From Okeania sp. SIO3B5 (GTDB lineage: Bacteria > Cyanobacteriota > Cyanobacteriia > Cyanobacteriales > Microcoleaceae): DNA of 34,700 bases. Below, one piece after another: positions 26,357 through 34,024 of the stretch (positions are counted from its first letter, which is position 1; each line of letters begins with the position of its first letter). Position numbers and translations under genes: made by a program. The notes under the pieces were generated by a model that was not told the DNA's origin, searched no databases, and saw nothing but the letters and a program-made list of their open reading frames with translations. The stretch lies in contig NZ_JAAHHG010000058.1 of the NCBI RefSeq assembly GCF_010692555.1, forward strand, positions 1 to 34,700, read 5' to 3'.

Positions 26357-27838
26357 ATGTGTGGAATAGTTGGATTTTTTGGCTCAAATTTACTAGGCTT
26401 TGAAGACGCATTGTCAATCTTAGCTCATCGCGGACCGGATGGTACCAGTAGCATTTGCCAGGAAAACTATGCTTTAGGACATAATCGTCTTGCCATTATT
26501 GATGTAGAAGGAGGACAGCAACCATTATACGATCCGCAGAGCAAATTATACGCTATTGCTAACGGAGAAATTTATAACCATCAACAATGGCGCGATCGCT
26601 TGCAGGGAAACTACAACTTCTCAACCAACAGCGATACGGAAATTCTGCTACCGCTCTACCAACAGTTTGGCACTCAGATGCCTCAAAAACTCAGGGGTAT
26701 GTTTAGCTTTATCTTGGCTAGCGATCGGGAATTATTTGTCGCTCGCGATCGCTTAGGCATTAAACCTTTATACTATGCTCAAAGTGAAGAAGGTTTATTT
26801 TTTGCTTCGGAAATCAAAGCTTTAATAAAGCATGGCGAAGAAATTAAAGAGTTTCCTCCAGGACATTATTACCATTCTAATGAGGGTTTACAACCCTACT
26901 ACGATTTACCCGAAGTCGATGTGTTTTTAGAAGATGTAGAGGTGATTTTAGAAAAAATTCGCCAAGGACTTTCTCAAAGTGTCCGCAGGCGTTTAATGTC
27001 TGACGTTCCTGTAGGAGTATTTCTCAGTGGAGGACTCGATTCTAGCATCATTGCGGCCTTAATGAAGCGAGAGCTGTCAGAACTACATTCTTTTTCCACC
27101 GGATTTGCTAACTCTCCGGATATGAAAGCAGCAAGATTAGTAGCAGAATATTTAGGGACAATTCATCACGAATATATTTACTCAGAAGCAGAAATGCTTT
27201 CTGTTCTACCCCAGGTAATTTACCACTTTGAATCCTATGATGCCGCTTGGTTAAGAAGTTGTGTACCTACCTACTTGCTATCTCATCTTGCTAGCCAATA
27301 TGTCAAAGTAGTTCTCGGAGGAGACGCATCAGATGAGTTGTTTGCTGGCTATAGTTATCTAGCTGATTACAATGATGGCAAGACGTTAAATCAAGAATTG
27401 GTATATCGGATTAAAGGATTACATAATCTCAATTTGCAAAAATTAGACAGACTGACAATGGCTCATGGTTTAGAAGCAAGAGTTCCTTTTCTAGATATAG
27501 ACTTTGTGGAAATGGCACTGACTATAGATCCTACCCTCAAGCTTTACCAGAGCTTTGGCATTGAAAAATGGTTGCTCCGTAAAGCTTTTGAAGACTATTT
27601 ACCGCCAGAAATAGTTTGGCGAGACAAGATGGAATTTGCTCATGGTTCTGCTTCCTCTAAAGTTTTAGCAGCTCACGCTGAGGCTACTATTTCTGACGAG
27701 GATTTCGATCAGGCACGCTTTCGGGGAGACCCCATAAAAAGTAAGGAGGAATTACTCTACTACAGGATTTTTGAGCAGTATTTTCCTCAGCCATTTGCCG
27801 TCAATTTAGTTGGCAAGTGGGATCGAACTTTCCATTAA
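26357..27838 (+). CDS. Asparagine synthetase-like glutamine amidotransferase (AsnB family)
   Basis: AsnB-type enzymes use ATP to adenylate a carboxylate and transfer glutamine-derived ammonia to it. The N-terminal glutaminase starts MCGIVGFFG, so Cys2 becomes the nucleophile after Met removal, and keeps LAHRGPDG and ANGEIYNH. The synthetase domain has the ATP PP-loop SGGLDSS (224-230), VVLGGDASDELFAGY and GLEARVPFLD. The 493 residues are somewhat short of E. coli AsnB (554). The intact Cys and synthetase motifs argue for an active amidotransferase. Its place among oxygenases and a decarboxylase suggests a secondary-metabolite acceptor instead of aspartate, which is inference. The upstream ribosome site is weak. 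Confidence 0.93.
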   Translation: MCGIVGFFGSNLLGFEDALSILAHRGPDGTSSICQENYALGHNRLAIIDVEGGQQPLYDPQSKLYAIANGEIYNHQQWRDRLQGNYNFSTNSDTEILLPLYQQFGTQMPQKLRGMFSFILASDRELFVARDRLGIKPLYYAQSEEGLFFASEIKALIKHGEEIKEFPPGHYYHSNEGLQPYYDLPEVDVFLEDVEVILEKIRQGLSQSVRRRLMSDVPVGVFLSGGLDSSIIAALMKRELSELHSFSTGFANSPDMKAARLVAEYLGTIHHEYIYSEAEMLSVLPQVIYHFESYDAAWLRSCVPTYLLSHLASQYVKVVLGGDASDELFAGYSYLADYNDGKTLNQELVYRIKGLHNLNLQKLDRLTMAHGLEARVPFLDIDFVEMALTIDPTLKLYQSFGIEKWLLRKAFEDYLPPEIVWRDKMEFAHGSASSKVLAAHAEATISDEDFDQARFRGDPIKSKEELLYYRIFEQYFPQPFAVNLVGKWDRTFH

Positions 27839-27863
27839 CAAAAACTTAACAGTTCAATTCTTA

Positions 27864-27984
27864 TACCATTTCCAAAAAATCATGCAACAGTAGAACAAAC
27901 CGAAAAACCCTCTTATCTGTTCCCTCTTATCTGTTCTCTGTTCCCTAAAGCGTTGGTACTTTAGAGAATCAAATAAAACTGGTA
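27864..27984. mobile_element. MITE-like element with TACCA/TGGTA ends, TTA-flanked
   Basis: It starts TACCATTTCC and ends AACTGGTA, with TTA on both sides (27861-27863 and 27985-27987). The interior holds repeats of the ATCTGTTCCCT type. The start codon of the next gene is 18 bases beyond the second TTA, so the element sits in that gene's leader. Confidence 0.7.
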
Positions 27985-28004
27985 TTAGTTAAATTCAAGA
28001 AAAA

Positions 28005-28613
28005 ATGGCGACCACAGTTAATTACTATGATGTTCCCTTAAAAAGGTTGAATTCCCAAAATGCTCTGGGATTAGGGGTTGTATTCACGGATATTGAAGAT
28101 GCAAAAATAGAGTTATGCAAATGGCCTACTTCAGGAAAACGACCTCTAATTTCCAAGGGGGGTTACGGTACTGTTATTGAAGAGGAGTTCAGAGTCTATT
28201 GGAAGGGTTCGACCATATTTTCTGCTGGTCATCAGAATGCTCGCGGCGGTCCTGCGGGTAAGATTGTATCCGAACCAGGAAGTAACTCTAAATATCTTCT
28301 AGTAAACTGGCTGAGTGCCCATCTGGATGCAGGAGAAGCTTTTATGCCTAAAAATGGCGAACCAAGTATATTTCTTTTGGCTCCTCCTAAAGAAGATGTC
28401 AAACCTCAAGATTTTGTAGCTCTTTATTCAGATGGTAGTTGTGGCATCTCAATACATCCTGGAGTCTGGCACACAAATCCAATATCACTTTCAGAAAAAG
28501 AAGTAGTTTATCAGAGAAAACAAGGCAGTATTTATGCAACAATCGATTGTGTCTTAACCAAAGAGCATAAGACTTGGTTAAAAATTCCCCTAGGTCAACC
28601 GCAAGACCGTTAA
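28005..28613 (+). CDS. Ureidoglycolate lyase (AllA)-like cupin protein
   Basis: AllA cleaves ureidoglycolate to glyoxylate and urea; the family has a cupin-like beta barrel. The 202-residue product resembles AllA over its C-terminal two thirds. GEAFMPKNGEPSIFLLAPP matches the AllA strand pair, and ALYSDGSCGISIHPGVWHTN matches the signature that in AllA ends in NYHxxxWHHP. The two His residues of that signature are kept (IHPGVWH). The N-terminal 70 residues are longer than in AllA. No purine pathway genes are nearby, so a role in the adjoining pathway, on a ureido or hydroxy-amide-like intermediate, is more likely but unproven. The gene is intact. Confidence 0.72.
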   Translation: MATTVNYYDVPLKRLNSQNALGLGVVFTDIEDAKIELCKWPTSGKRPLISKGGYGTVIEEEFRVYWKGSTIFSAGHQNARGGPAGKIVSEPGSNSKYLLVNWLSAHLDAGEAFMPKNGEPSIFLLAPPKEDVKPQDFVALYSDGSCGISIHPGVWHTNPISLSEKEVVYQRKQGSIYATIDCVLTKEHKTWLKIPLGQPQDR

Positions 28614-28719
28614 ACTTCTATATTCTATTTATCAATAAAAGGAGCATTGACTTAATCAAATAATAACGATATAATACGTCAAAAAGCATACGATTTAGAC
28701 AGGCTGCACTCACGCATAC

Positions 28720-29838
28720 ATGAAATCCATTAGAACCAAGCTCAAACTTAATAATAAACAGAAAACCCTGATGGCTCAACACGCAGGTTATAGCAGATGG
28801 TGTTCTAATTGGGGTTTAAGTTTGTGGAATCAGGCATACAAAGATGGTTATAAACCAAATGCCCATAAACTCAGAGAAGTGTTTACCAATCACACAAAAC
28901 CTCGTTATCCTTGGATGAAAAACTTGTCGTCTAAAGTTTATCAGTATGCTTTTATCAACTTGGGTGAGGCATTTAAGAGGTTCTTTTCCTGCGGAATGCT
29001 TCGCAAACAAGGGTTAGGTAAACATTCAAGATTTAAGAAGAAAGGTAAACATGATTCCTTTCCTTCGGAATGCTTCGCAAACACAATAGATAATTGCGGA
29101 AAACCAATAGAATTAAATGGATGGAGTCACAAATTACCTTTTATTGGTATTGTCAAAACTTATGAACCCATTGAGGCAACAACCAAAACAATCACTATTA
29201 GTAGACAAGCAGGTGACTGGTATCTGAGCTGTAGCTATGAATTTAATGCCACAACTACACCAAAAAAAAAATGATGTAGTTGGTGTAGATTTAGGAGTGA
29301 AAACCTTAGCGACTTTGAGTGATGGTAAAGTTGTGACAAGTATGAAATCTTATCGCAGATTTGAAACTAAGCTGTCTAGAATGCAATACCTAAATCGTAA
29401 TAAAGAGATAGGTTCTGCTAACTGGAAAGCAGCACAACTGAAAATAGCCAGGCTGCATAGAAAAGTAGCAAACATCCGTAAAGACACACTTCATAAATTG
29501 ACAAGATATTTAGCCAAAAACCACGGCAAAATTGTCATAGAAGATTTGAATGTTCGCGGTATGTTAGCCAATCATAAGCTAGCTAAATCAGATAGCAGAT
29601 AGTGATTTTATGAATTCAGGCGACAGCTAGAATATCAGTGCCAATAGTACGGTTCTGAGTTAGTAGTAGTTGATAGGTTTTTTCCATCATCAAAGACTTG
29701 TTCTAGTTGTGGTCACGTTCAAAAAATGCCATTAAATCTAAGGACTTATGACTGCCCGGAGTGTGGGTTATCAATAGATAGAGATTTAAACGCCAGTATA
29801 AATTTAAGAAATGCGGTCGGCTTGACCGCGAATGCCTG
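28720..29838 (+). pseudogene. tnpB: tnpB pseudogene, copy 3
   Basis: It is closely similar to copy 2 but damaged. Two 21-bp small repeats are inserted in frame at 28987-29007 and 29062-29082. A run of ten A residues (29262-29271, one more than the frame needs) shifts the frame after TTTPKKK. The second block (to 29602) ends at a scrambled KLAKS region, and TAG replaces a Trp codon near 29647. Cys pairs and the SIDRDLNASINLRN end remain readable. It is inactive unless the A-run slips, and the later stops make that unlikely to help. Confidence 0.92.
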
Positions 29839-29903
29839 TGGACGGAGTGCTGCCGACAGTTCCGGTGGAAGCAGGAAGTAAACAGTAAAATGTCATATTA
29901 TGC

Positions 29904-29998
29904 GGTGCGACCCCGCGACGACGAAAGTCGCAAGCGGTCAGACCCCGCGTCGCCGTTAGGCGCAAGGGAATGCTGACCAAGAGAGGGAACGCGCACCA
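29904..29998. repeat. GC-rich palindromic repeat inside the tnpB copy 3 right end
   Basis: Ends GGTGCG/CGCACC. It is the inverse of 21911-21974 but contains an extra ~30-bp internal segment (GACGACGAAAGTCGCAAGCG). It splits the right-end sequence, which is continuous in copies 1 and 2. Confidence 0.85.
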
Positions 29999-30035
29999 AG
30001 AGAGACGTTTTATATCGGTTTTATGGAGCAGTAAT

Positions 30036-31355
30036 ATGGTCACATTAGTTCAGCAACTCAAATCGGCTTTTCGCATCCAATCGGTTACCACCGTCGATAA
30101 CGGGGTGCAAATTACTTGGAAAGATGGTCACGAAAGCTTTTATCACAACCTCTGGCTGCGGGATACTTGCCACTGTCCCAAATGTTTCCAACCAAACACA
30201 TTAAGCCTCAACAGTGGAGAAGGAGAAGGACACGACCCCCTGAAAATGCCACTAAATCCGATAACTGAAACGGTCAAAATAGACCCCGACGGAAATTTAG
30301 ATATCATTTGGGGTGGTGAAGAACCGGGACATCATAGTGTTTACGATCCATCTTGGCTGCGAGTTCACTGTCAAAAAGAGCCCGCTCTCAAACAGCGACG
30401 AAAACCCCAACTGTGGGACTCATCGCTGTCCATTCCATACTTCGATTACCAGGAAGTGATGAGAGACGATGAAACGCTACTGCATTGGTTGGATAAAATG
30501 CTGGATGTGGGAATGGTAATTATTGACGGCTTTCCCAAAACGAGAGAAGCATTTCAGGCATTAGTAGAGCGCGTCGGACCGATTCAGCAACGATATCATC
30601 CTACCGACATCTATACTTTAAATACAGAAAACCAACTGGCAGGGAAAATTCACCACTCTTATAAGTACTTGCATCGGCTGGACAATCATACCGATCACGT
30701 CTCCTACAACGTTCCTCCCAGACTTCAATTTCTCGGATGTATTGAATACGACAATCCTGACAATGACAGACAAGGATATTCAACTCTGGTAGATGGTTTC
30801 AAAGTTGCCGAAGTTCTGAGGACTCAGCAGCCAAAATATTTCGAGCTACTCACCCAAGAGTATATATCAACAGGTCGCAGACGGCTCGGTGTAGAGGAAA
30901 AAGTATCTGATAAGGAAAAAGGCACCAAAAAATACCAATGGGAAACCTATCATCGCCAGCACGTCATTAATTTGGATGAAAATGGCGAAGTTTACCAGAT
31001 TCGTCACAATGAAAAAGACCGGGTGCCGCTCGATGTTTCCCCGGACAAAATTCAAGACTTGTACGCAGCCTACCAAGCATTTACTGCCCTAGCTGAATCT
31101 CCAGAGTATAATGCCGAATTTCTTATAGCTCCCGGACAGGTATTGGTAAATGATAACTGGCGACTGCTCCACGGACGGACGGGTATTCACAATCCCCAAC
31201 TGCGACGAGTTTTACTGGGAGCGTATATGAAGCCAGAAACATTCCGCAGCCGACGGCGACTGTTGCTCGGGAAAAAAAGTGGGATGCCGGATATGTGGTT
31301 AATGGGATGTTCGGACCGCGCTTTAGAAATTCTGGCAGACCGCACCACGATCTAA
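30036..31355 (+). CDS. Gamma-butyrobetaine hydroxylase-like Fe(II)/2-oxoglutarate dioxygenase, paralogue 1
   Basis: BBOX/TMLH-type oxygenases hydroxylate trimethylammonium substrates. The N-terminal domain (about 1-115) carries the zinc ligands seen in BBOX: Cys45, Cys47 and Cys50 (LRDTCHCPKC) and His99 (GHHSVYDPSWL). The catalytic TauD/TfdA domain has His218 and Asp220 (LDNHTDHVSYNVPP), His379 (DNWRLLHGRTGI) and a 2-oxoglutarate Arg in RRVLLGAY. About 40 extra residues follow (FRSRRRLLLGKKSG...). I place the start at 30036, just 3' of the IS end. An ATG further upstream at 29970 would add IS-encoded residues. GGAG lies seven bases before this ATG. It is closely related to the gene at 32647. 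Confidence 0.92.
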   Translation: MVTLVQQLKSAFRIQSVTTVDNGVQITWKDGHESFYHNLWLRDTCHCPKCFQPNTLSLNSGEGEGHDPLKMPLNPITETVKIDPDGNLDIIWGGEEPGHHSVYDPSWLRVHCQKEPALKQRRKPQLWDSSLSIPYFDYQEVMRDDETLLHWLDKMLDVGMVIIDGFPKTREAFQALVERVGPIQQRYHPTDIYTLNTENQLAGKIHHSYKYLHRLDNHTDHVSYNVPPRLQFLGCIEYDNPDNDRQGYSTLVDGFKVAEVLRTQQPKYFELLTQEYISTGRRRLGVEEKVSDKEKGTKKYQWETYHRQHVINLDENGEVYQIRHNEKDRVPLDVSPDKIQDLYAAYQAFTALAESPEYNAEFLIAPGQVLVNDNWRLLHGRTGIHNPQLRRVLLGAYMKPETFRSRRRLLLGKKSGMPDMWLMGCSDRALEILADRTTI

Positions 31356-31360
31356 AAAAC

Positions 31361-31438
31361 GACGGCGGGCAGTTCGTCCGTGACAGCTTGTGGACTGGAT
31401 AACGCCGACGTTACCGAGTGGGAAGCAGGAATAGAACA
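31361..31438 (+). mobile_element. Solitary tnpB right-end / omega-RNA-like remnant
   Basis: Six bases after the oxygenase stop, GCGGGCAGTTCGTCCGTGA, then GCTTGTGGA, AACGCCGACG and GGAAGCAGGAATAGAACA, aligns with the end of tnpB and the right end of copies 1-3 (GCGGTCGGCTCGGTCGTGA, GCCTGTGGA, ACCGCCGACG, AGAAGCAGGAAGTAAACA). No tnpB coding sequence precedes it. It is either a scar of a deleted element or a stand-alone guide RNA relic. Confidence 0.7.
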
Positions 31439-31440
31439 GA

Positions 31441-31470
31441 TAATCATAGATTTCTATAGATTATCGTAGG
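31441..31470. repeat. Small hairpin in the oxygenase intergenic region
   Basis: GATAATCATAGA and TCTATAGATTATC are near-perfect inverted arms separated by two bases. It is not followed by a T-run, so termination is not indicated. It could be an mRNA-processing or stability element between the two oxygenase genes. Confidence 0.45.
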
Positions 31471-31520
31471 TTTCTAAGAACGGCTTAAGAGATAACTTAC
31501 CAACTGGATGGAACAATAAG

Positions 31521-32576
31521 ATGTTCTGGACAGCATTTAGTTCGGGAGGGAGAAAGGTATTTTTTGATTATTATTGTCAGTTCAAAGAACCTAAAGATTA
31601 CCGTCCCAGAGAATCTGTTCGGCCAGAGTTTCAATTGAGCGAACAAGACATTAAGTTTTTCTACGAGAATGGATATCTTGGTCCTTTTGATTTAATGTCC
31701 CCAGAGCAAGCGGAAAACTTACGACATGATTTACTAAACTCAGTATCTAACACTGAATCTTTCCTAGCTAACAATTATCAATTTGAGGAAGAAAAAAATA
31801 TTACTGAAGGTCTATTGCCAGTAGCGAAAAATGCACGCAATAAAATAACGGAGGAGTATAAAAAAACCGGACTCAACAGATATAACACTTTCATCAATCG
31901 CCATTTGGATAACTCAAAAATCAGGGACTTATTTAAACTGCCTGAAATCACGGAACGTTGTGCCCAACTATTAGGTCCAGATCTAATTTTATGGCGATCT
32001 GCTTTTTTTAATGTGAGTCCTCATAGTAAGGGTACTCAATTGCATCAAAACAGCACTTGGCTTTATCAGGATATGAGAGAATCTGTTGTCAATCCACCCC
32101 GTACGGATGAACTTTATCAAATAACTTGCTGGGTTGCATTGACAGAAGCTAATGAGAAGAATGGGTGTATGACTCTGGTACCTGGAACTCATAAGGAGAT
32201 GGTTCCCCTTAAACTAGGAGAAAAGTCAATTTATGAAGCCGAAAACTTTCGCTTATATGGTAATAGTTTTTTTGCAGAGCTAGATTATCCAGTTGATAGT
32301 GCAGAGAAAAAGTCGATCGAAATGAAAGCTGGGCAATTCTTTCTGTTTTGCGAGAGAGTTATTCATGGTTCTGTTGATAATACAACAGAAGATTCGAGAT
32401 GGGCAATAAGCGGTCGTTTCGTAAGAACAGACACTCGCATATATACTCAAGAAGTTCTTGAGAAAGGTCATCGAGAAACTTTATACAACATTAAGAACAT
32501 TAGTCTTGATGATTGGAAAGTCGTTTTAATACCTGGGAAAGACCGTTTTGGATACAATAGACTGCTTAAAGACTGA
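31521..32576 (+). CDS. Phytanoyl-CoA dioxygenase (PhyH)-family oxygenase with an HxN facial motif
   Basis: PhyH-family enzymes are Fe(II)/2-oxoglutarate oxygenases that hydroxylate, and in some branches halogenate, small molecules. The 351-residue protein has the family block ITCWVALTEANEKNGCMTLV, then PGTHK. The distal His282 is in VIHGSVDN and a likely 2-oxoglutarate Arg299 in AISGRF. The proximal motif reads GTQLHQNSTWLY, so His175 is kept but the position of the usual Asp is Asn177. It lies between two related BBOX-like genes and looks more AT-rich than either. The spacing of 70 bp to the next gene supports co-transcription. The substrate is unknown. Confidence 0.88.
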   Translation: MFWTAFSSGGRKVFFDYYCQFKEPKDYRPRESVRPEFQLSEQDIKFFYENGYLGPFDLMSPEQAENLRHDLLNSVSNTESFLANNYQFEEEKNITEGLLPVAKNARNKITEEYKKTGLNRYNTFINRHLDNSKIRDLFKLPEITERCAQLLGPDLILWRSAFFNVSPHSKGTQLHQNSTWLYQDMRESVVNPPRTDELYQITCWVALTEANEKNGCMTLVPGTHKEMVPLKLGEKSIYEAENFRLYGNSFFAELDYPVDSAEKKSIEMKAGQFFLFCERVIHGSVDNTTEDSRWAISGRFVRTDTRIYTQEVLEKGHRETLYNIKNISLDDWKVVLIPGKDRFGYNRLLKD

Positions 32577-32646
32577 ATTAAAATGACTGCCAAAAATTTA
32601 GCTCTTTAGTCAGTTCCCTATATTTAAAAAATCTTGGAGGTGTAAC

Positions 32647-33948
32647 ATGACAGCAGTATTGCAGCAACTTAAACCTGCTTTTCGCATCGAATCAGTGGCA
32701 ACAACGAACAACGGTGTCAGCATTACTTGGAAAGACGGTCACGAAAGTTTTTATCATAACCTTTGGCTTTTAGATAGCTGTCGGTCTCCTAAATTCTTTC
32801 ACCGAGATACTTTGAGTATCAGCAGCGGGCACGATGTGATCGAAATGCCTTTAAACCCAACTCCCGAAGAGGTTAAGCTCGATCGCGAAGGCAATTTAGA
32901 TATTATTTGGGGTGGCGACCAAACAGGTCATCAAAGTGTCTTCGATGCCTCGTGGCTGCGGGTTCACTGCCAAAACGACCCGGCCCTGAAGCAACGCCGC
33001 AAACCTCAACTGTGGGACTCGTCTGTGTCGGTGTCTCATTTTGATTGCTATGAGGTGATGAACGATGATGGAGTATTATTGTCGTTCCTCAATAAAATAG
33101 TCGATATGGGAGTGGCAATAATTGACGATGCTCCGAAAAACGAAGAAAGCTTCCGGGCATTGATAGAACGAGTAGGACCGCTACGGCAACGATACCATCC
33201 TACCAATGTGTTTGCGATGGATAGAAGCAACAAAAAGGCTCAGGCTATCCAACATTCCTATCAAGTGGGAACTTTAAGAAATCATACGGATGTTACTGCT
33301 TATGACATTCCTACCGGGCTGCAATTTCTCGAATGCATCCTCTACGAGAACCCAGATGGCGATCGCCAGGCTTATTCTACGGTGATTGACGGTTTCAAAC
33401 TGGCAGAAGTTATCAAAGCAGAAAATCCGTGGTTTTTTGAATTGCTAACCACGGAATATATCCCCGCAGGTCGCAAGCGGCTTTCCGTTGAGGAGAAACT
33501 GGGCGAACATGAATCTAGTGCCCGTAAGTACGAATGGGATGCTTATCGGCACAACCATGTCATTAATTTGGATGAAAATGGGGAGGTGTATCAGATTCGG
33601 TATAACCACAATACACGGATACCGTTAGAAGTTTCTTACGATAAAATTCACGACCTCTTGGCAGCCTATCAGCGATTTTCTCAATTGTTGCAATACCCTG
33701 AATATAATGCCGAATTTTTGTTAACTCCAGGACAGGTATTGGTGGTTGATAACTGGCGAGTTCTTCACGGGCGAACTGGTATTTGGAACCCTAATCTACA
33801 ACGAATTTTATTGGGTGCTTATTTAGAAGAAGAAAGTTTCCGCTGCCGACGGCGAGTTTTATTGGGGGACAAAACGGGGATGTCTGACTTGTGGTTAATG
33901 GGATGTTCGGATCGTGCTTTGGAGATTCTGGCAGACCGACATTTATAA
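32647..33948 (+). CDS. Gamma-butyrobetaine hydroxylase-like Fe(II)/2-oxoglutarate dioxygenase, paralogue 2
   Basis: The 433-residue protein is clearly related along its length to the product of 30036-31355. The catalytic set is present: His213 and Asp215 (LRNHTDVTAYDIP), the distal His in VVDNWRVLHGRTGI, and RRVLLGDK/RILLGAY arginines. The zinc site of the N-terminal domain is eroded, with LLDSCRSPKF replacing LRDTCHCPKC, so only one of three Cys remains. GGAGGTGTAAC before the ATG is a strong ribosome site. It is the last gene of the cluster and is followed by a terminator. It probably acts on a related intermediate with altered specificity. Confidence 0.92.
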   Translation: MTAVLQQLKPAFRIESVATTNNGVSITWKDGHESFYHNLWLLDSCRSPKFFHRDTLSISSGHDVIEMPLNPTPEEVKLDREGNLDIIWGGDQTGHQSVFDASWLRVHCQNDPALKQRRKPQLWDSSVSVSHFDCYEVMNDDGVLLSFLNKIVDMGVAIIDDAPKNEESFRALIERVGPLRQRYHPTNVFAMDRSNKKAQAIQHSYQVGTLRNHTDVTAYDIPTGLQFLECILYENPDGDRQAYSTVIDGFKLAEVIKAENPWFFELLTTEYIPAGRKRLSVEEKLGEHESSARKYEWDAYRHNHVINLDENGEVYQIRYNHNTRIPLEVSYDKIHDLLAAYQRFSQLLQYPEYNAEFLLTPGQVLVVDNWRVLHGRTGIWNPNLQRILLGAYLEEESFRCRRRVLLGDKTGMSDLWLMGCSDRALEILADRHL

Positions 33949-34024
33949 AGAGCTGAAATAAATAATTTTATCTCCCTATTCCCTATTCCCTGACTTCTGC
34001 AAGAAGTCTTTTGAATATGGCTGA

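Larger units (their letters stand above)
28647..30030 (+). mobile_element. IS605-type element, tnpB pseudogene (copy 3), inserted at an oxygenase ribosome-binding site
   Basis: It begins after GGAGCA (28641-28646) with TTGACTTAATCAAA, and ends with GGAGCA (30025-30030). The right end has absorbed the 95-bp GC-rich repeat at 29904-29998. Fusing the flanks across GGAGCA gives AAAAGGAGCAGTAATATGG, a good ribosome site for the following dioxygenase. Confidence 0.85.

Noticed and set aside
26357-27838. Beta-lactam synthetase or carbapenam synthetase
   Set aside because: The neighbourhood (AsnB-like plus 2-oxoglutarate oxygenases) recalls clavam and carbapenem clusters. However, the glutaminase Cys2 and glutamine-site motifs are intact, whereas those enzymes have lost the Cys, and no CEAS-, CarB- or PAH-like gene is present.
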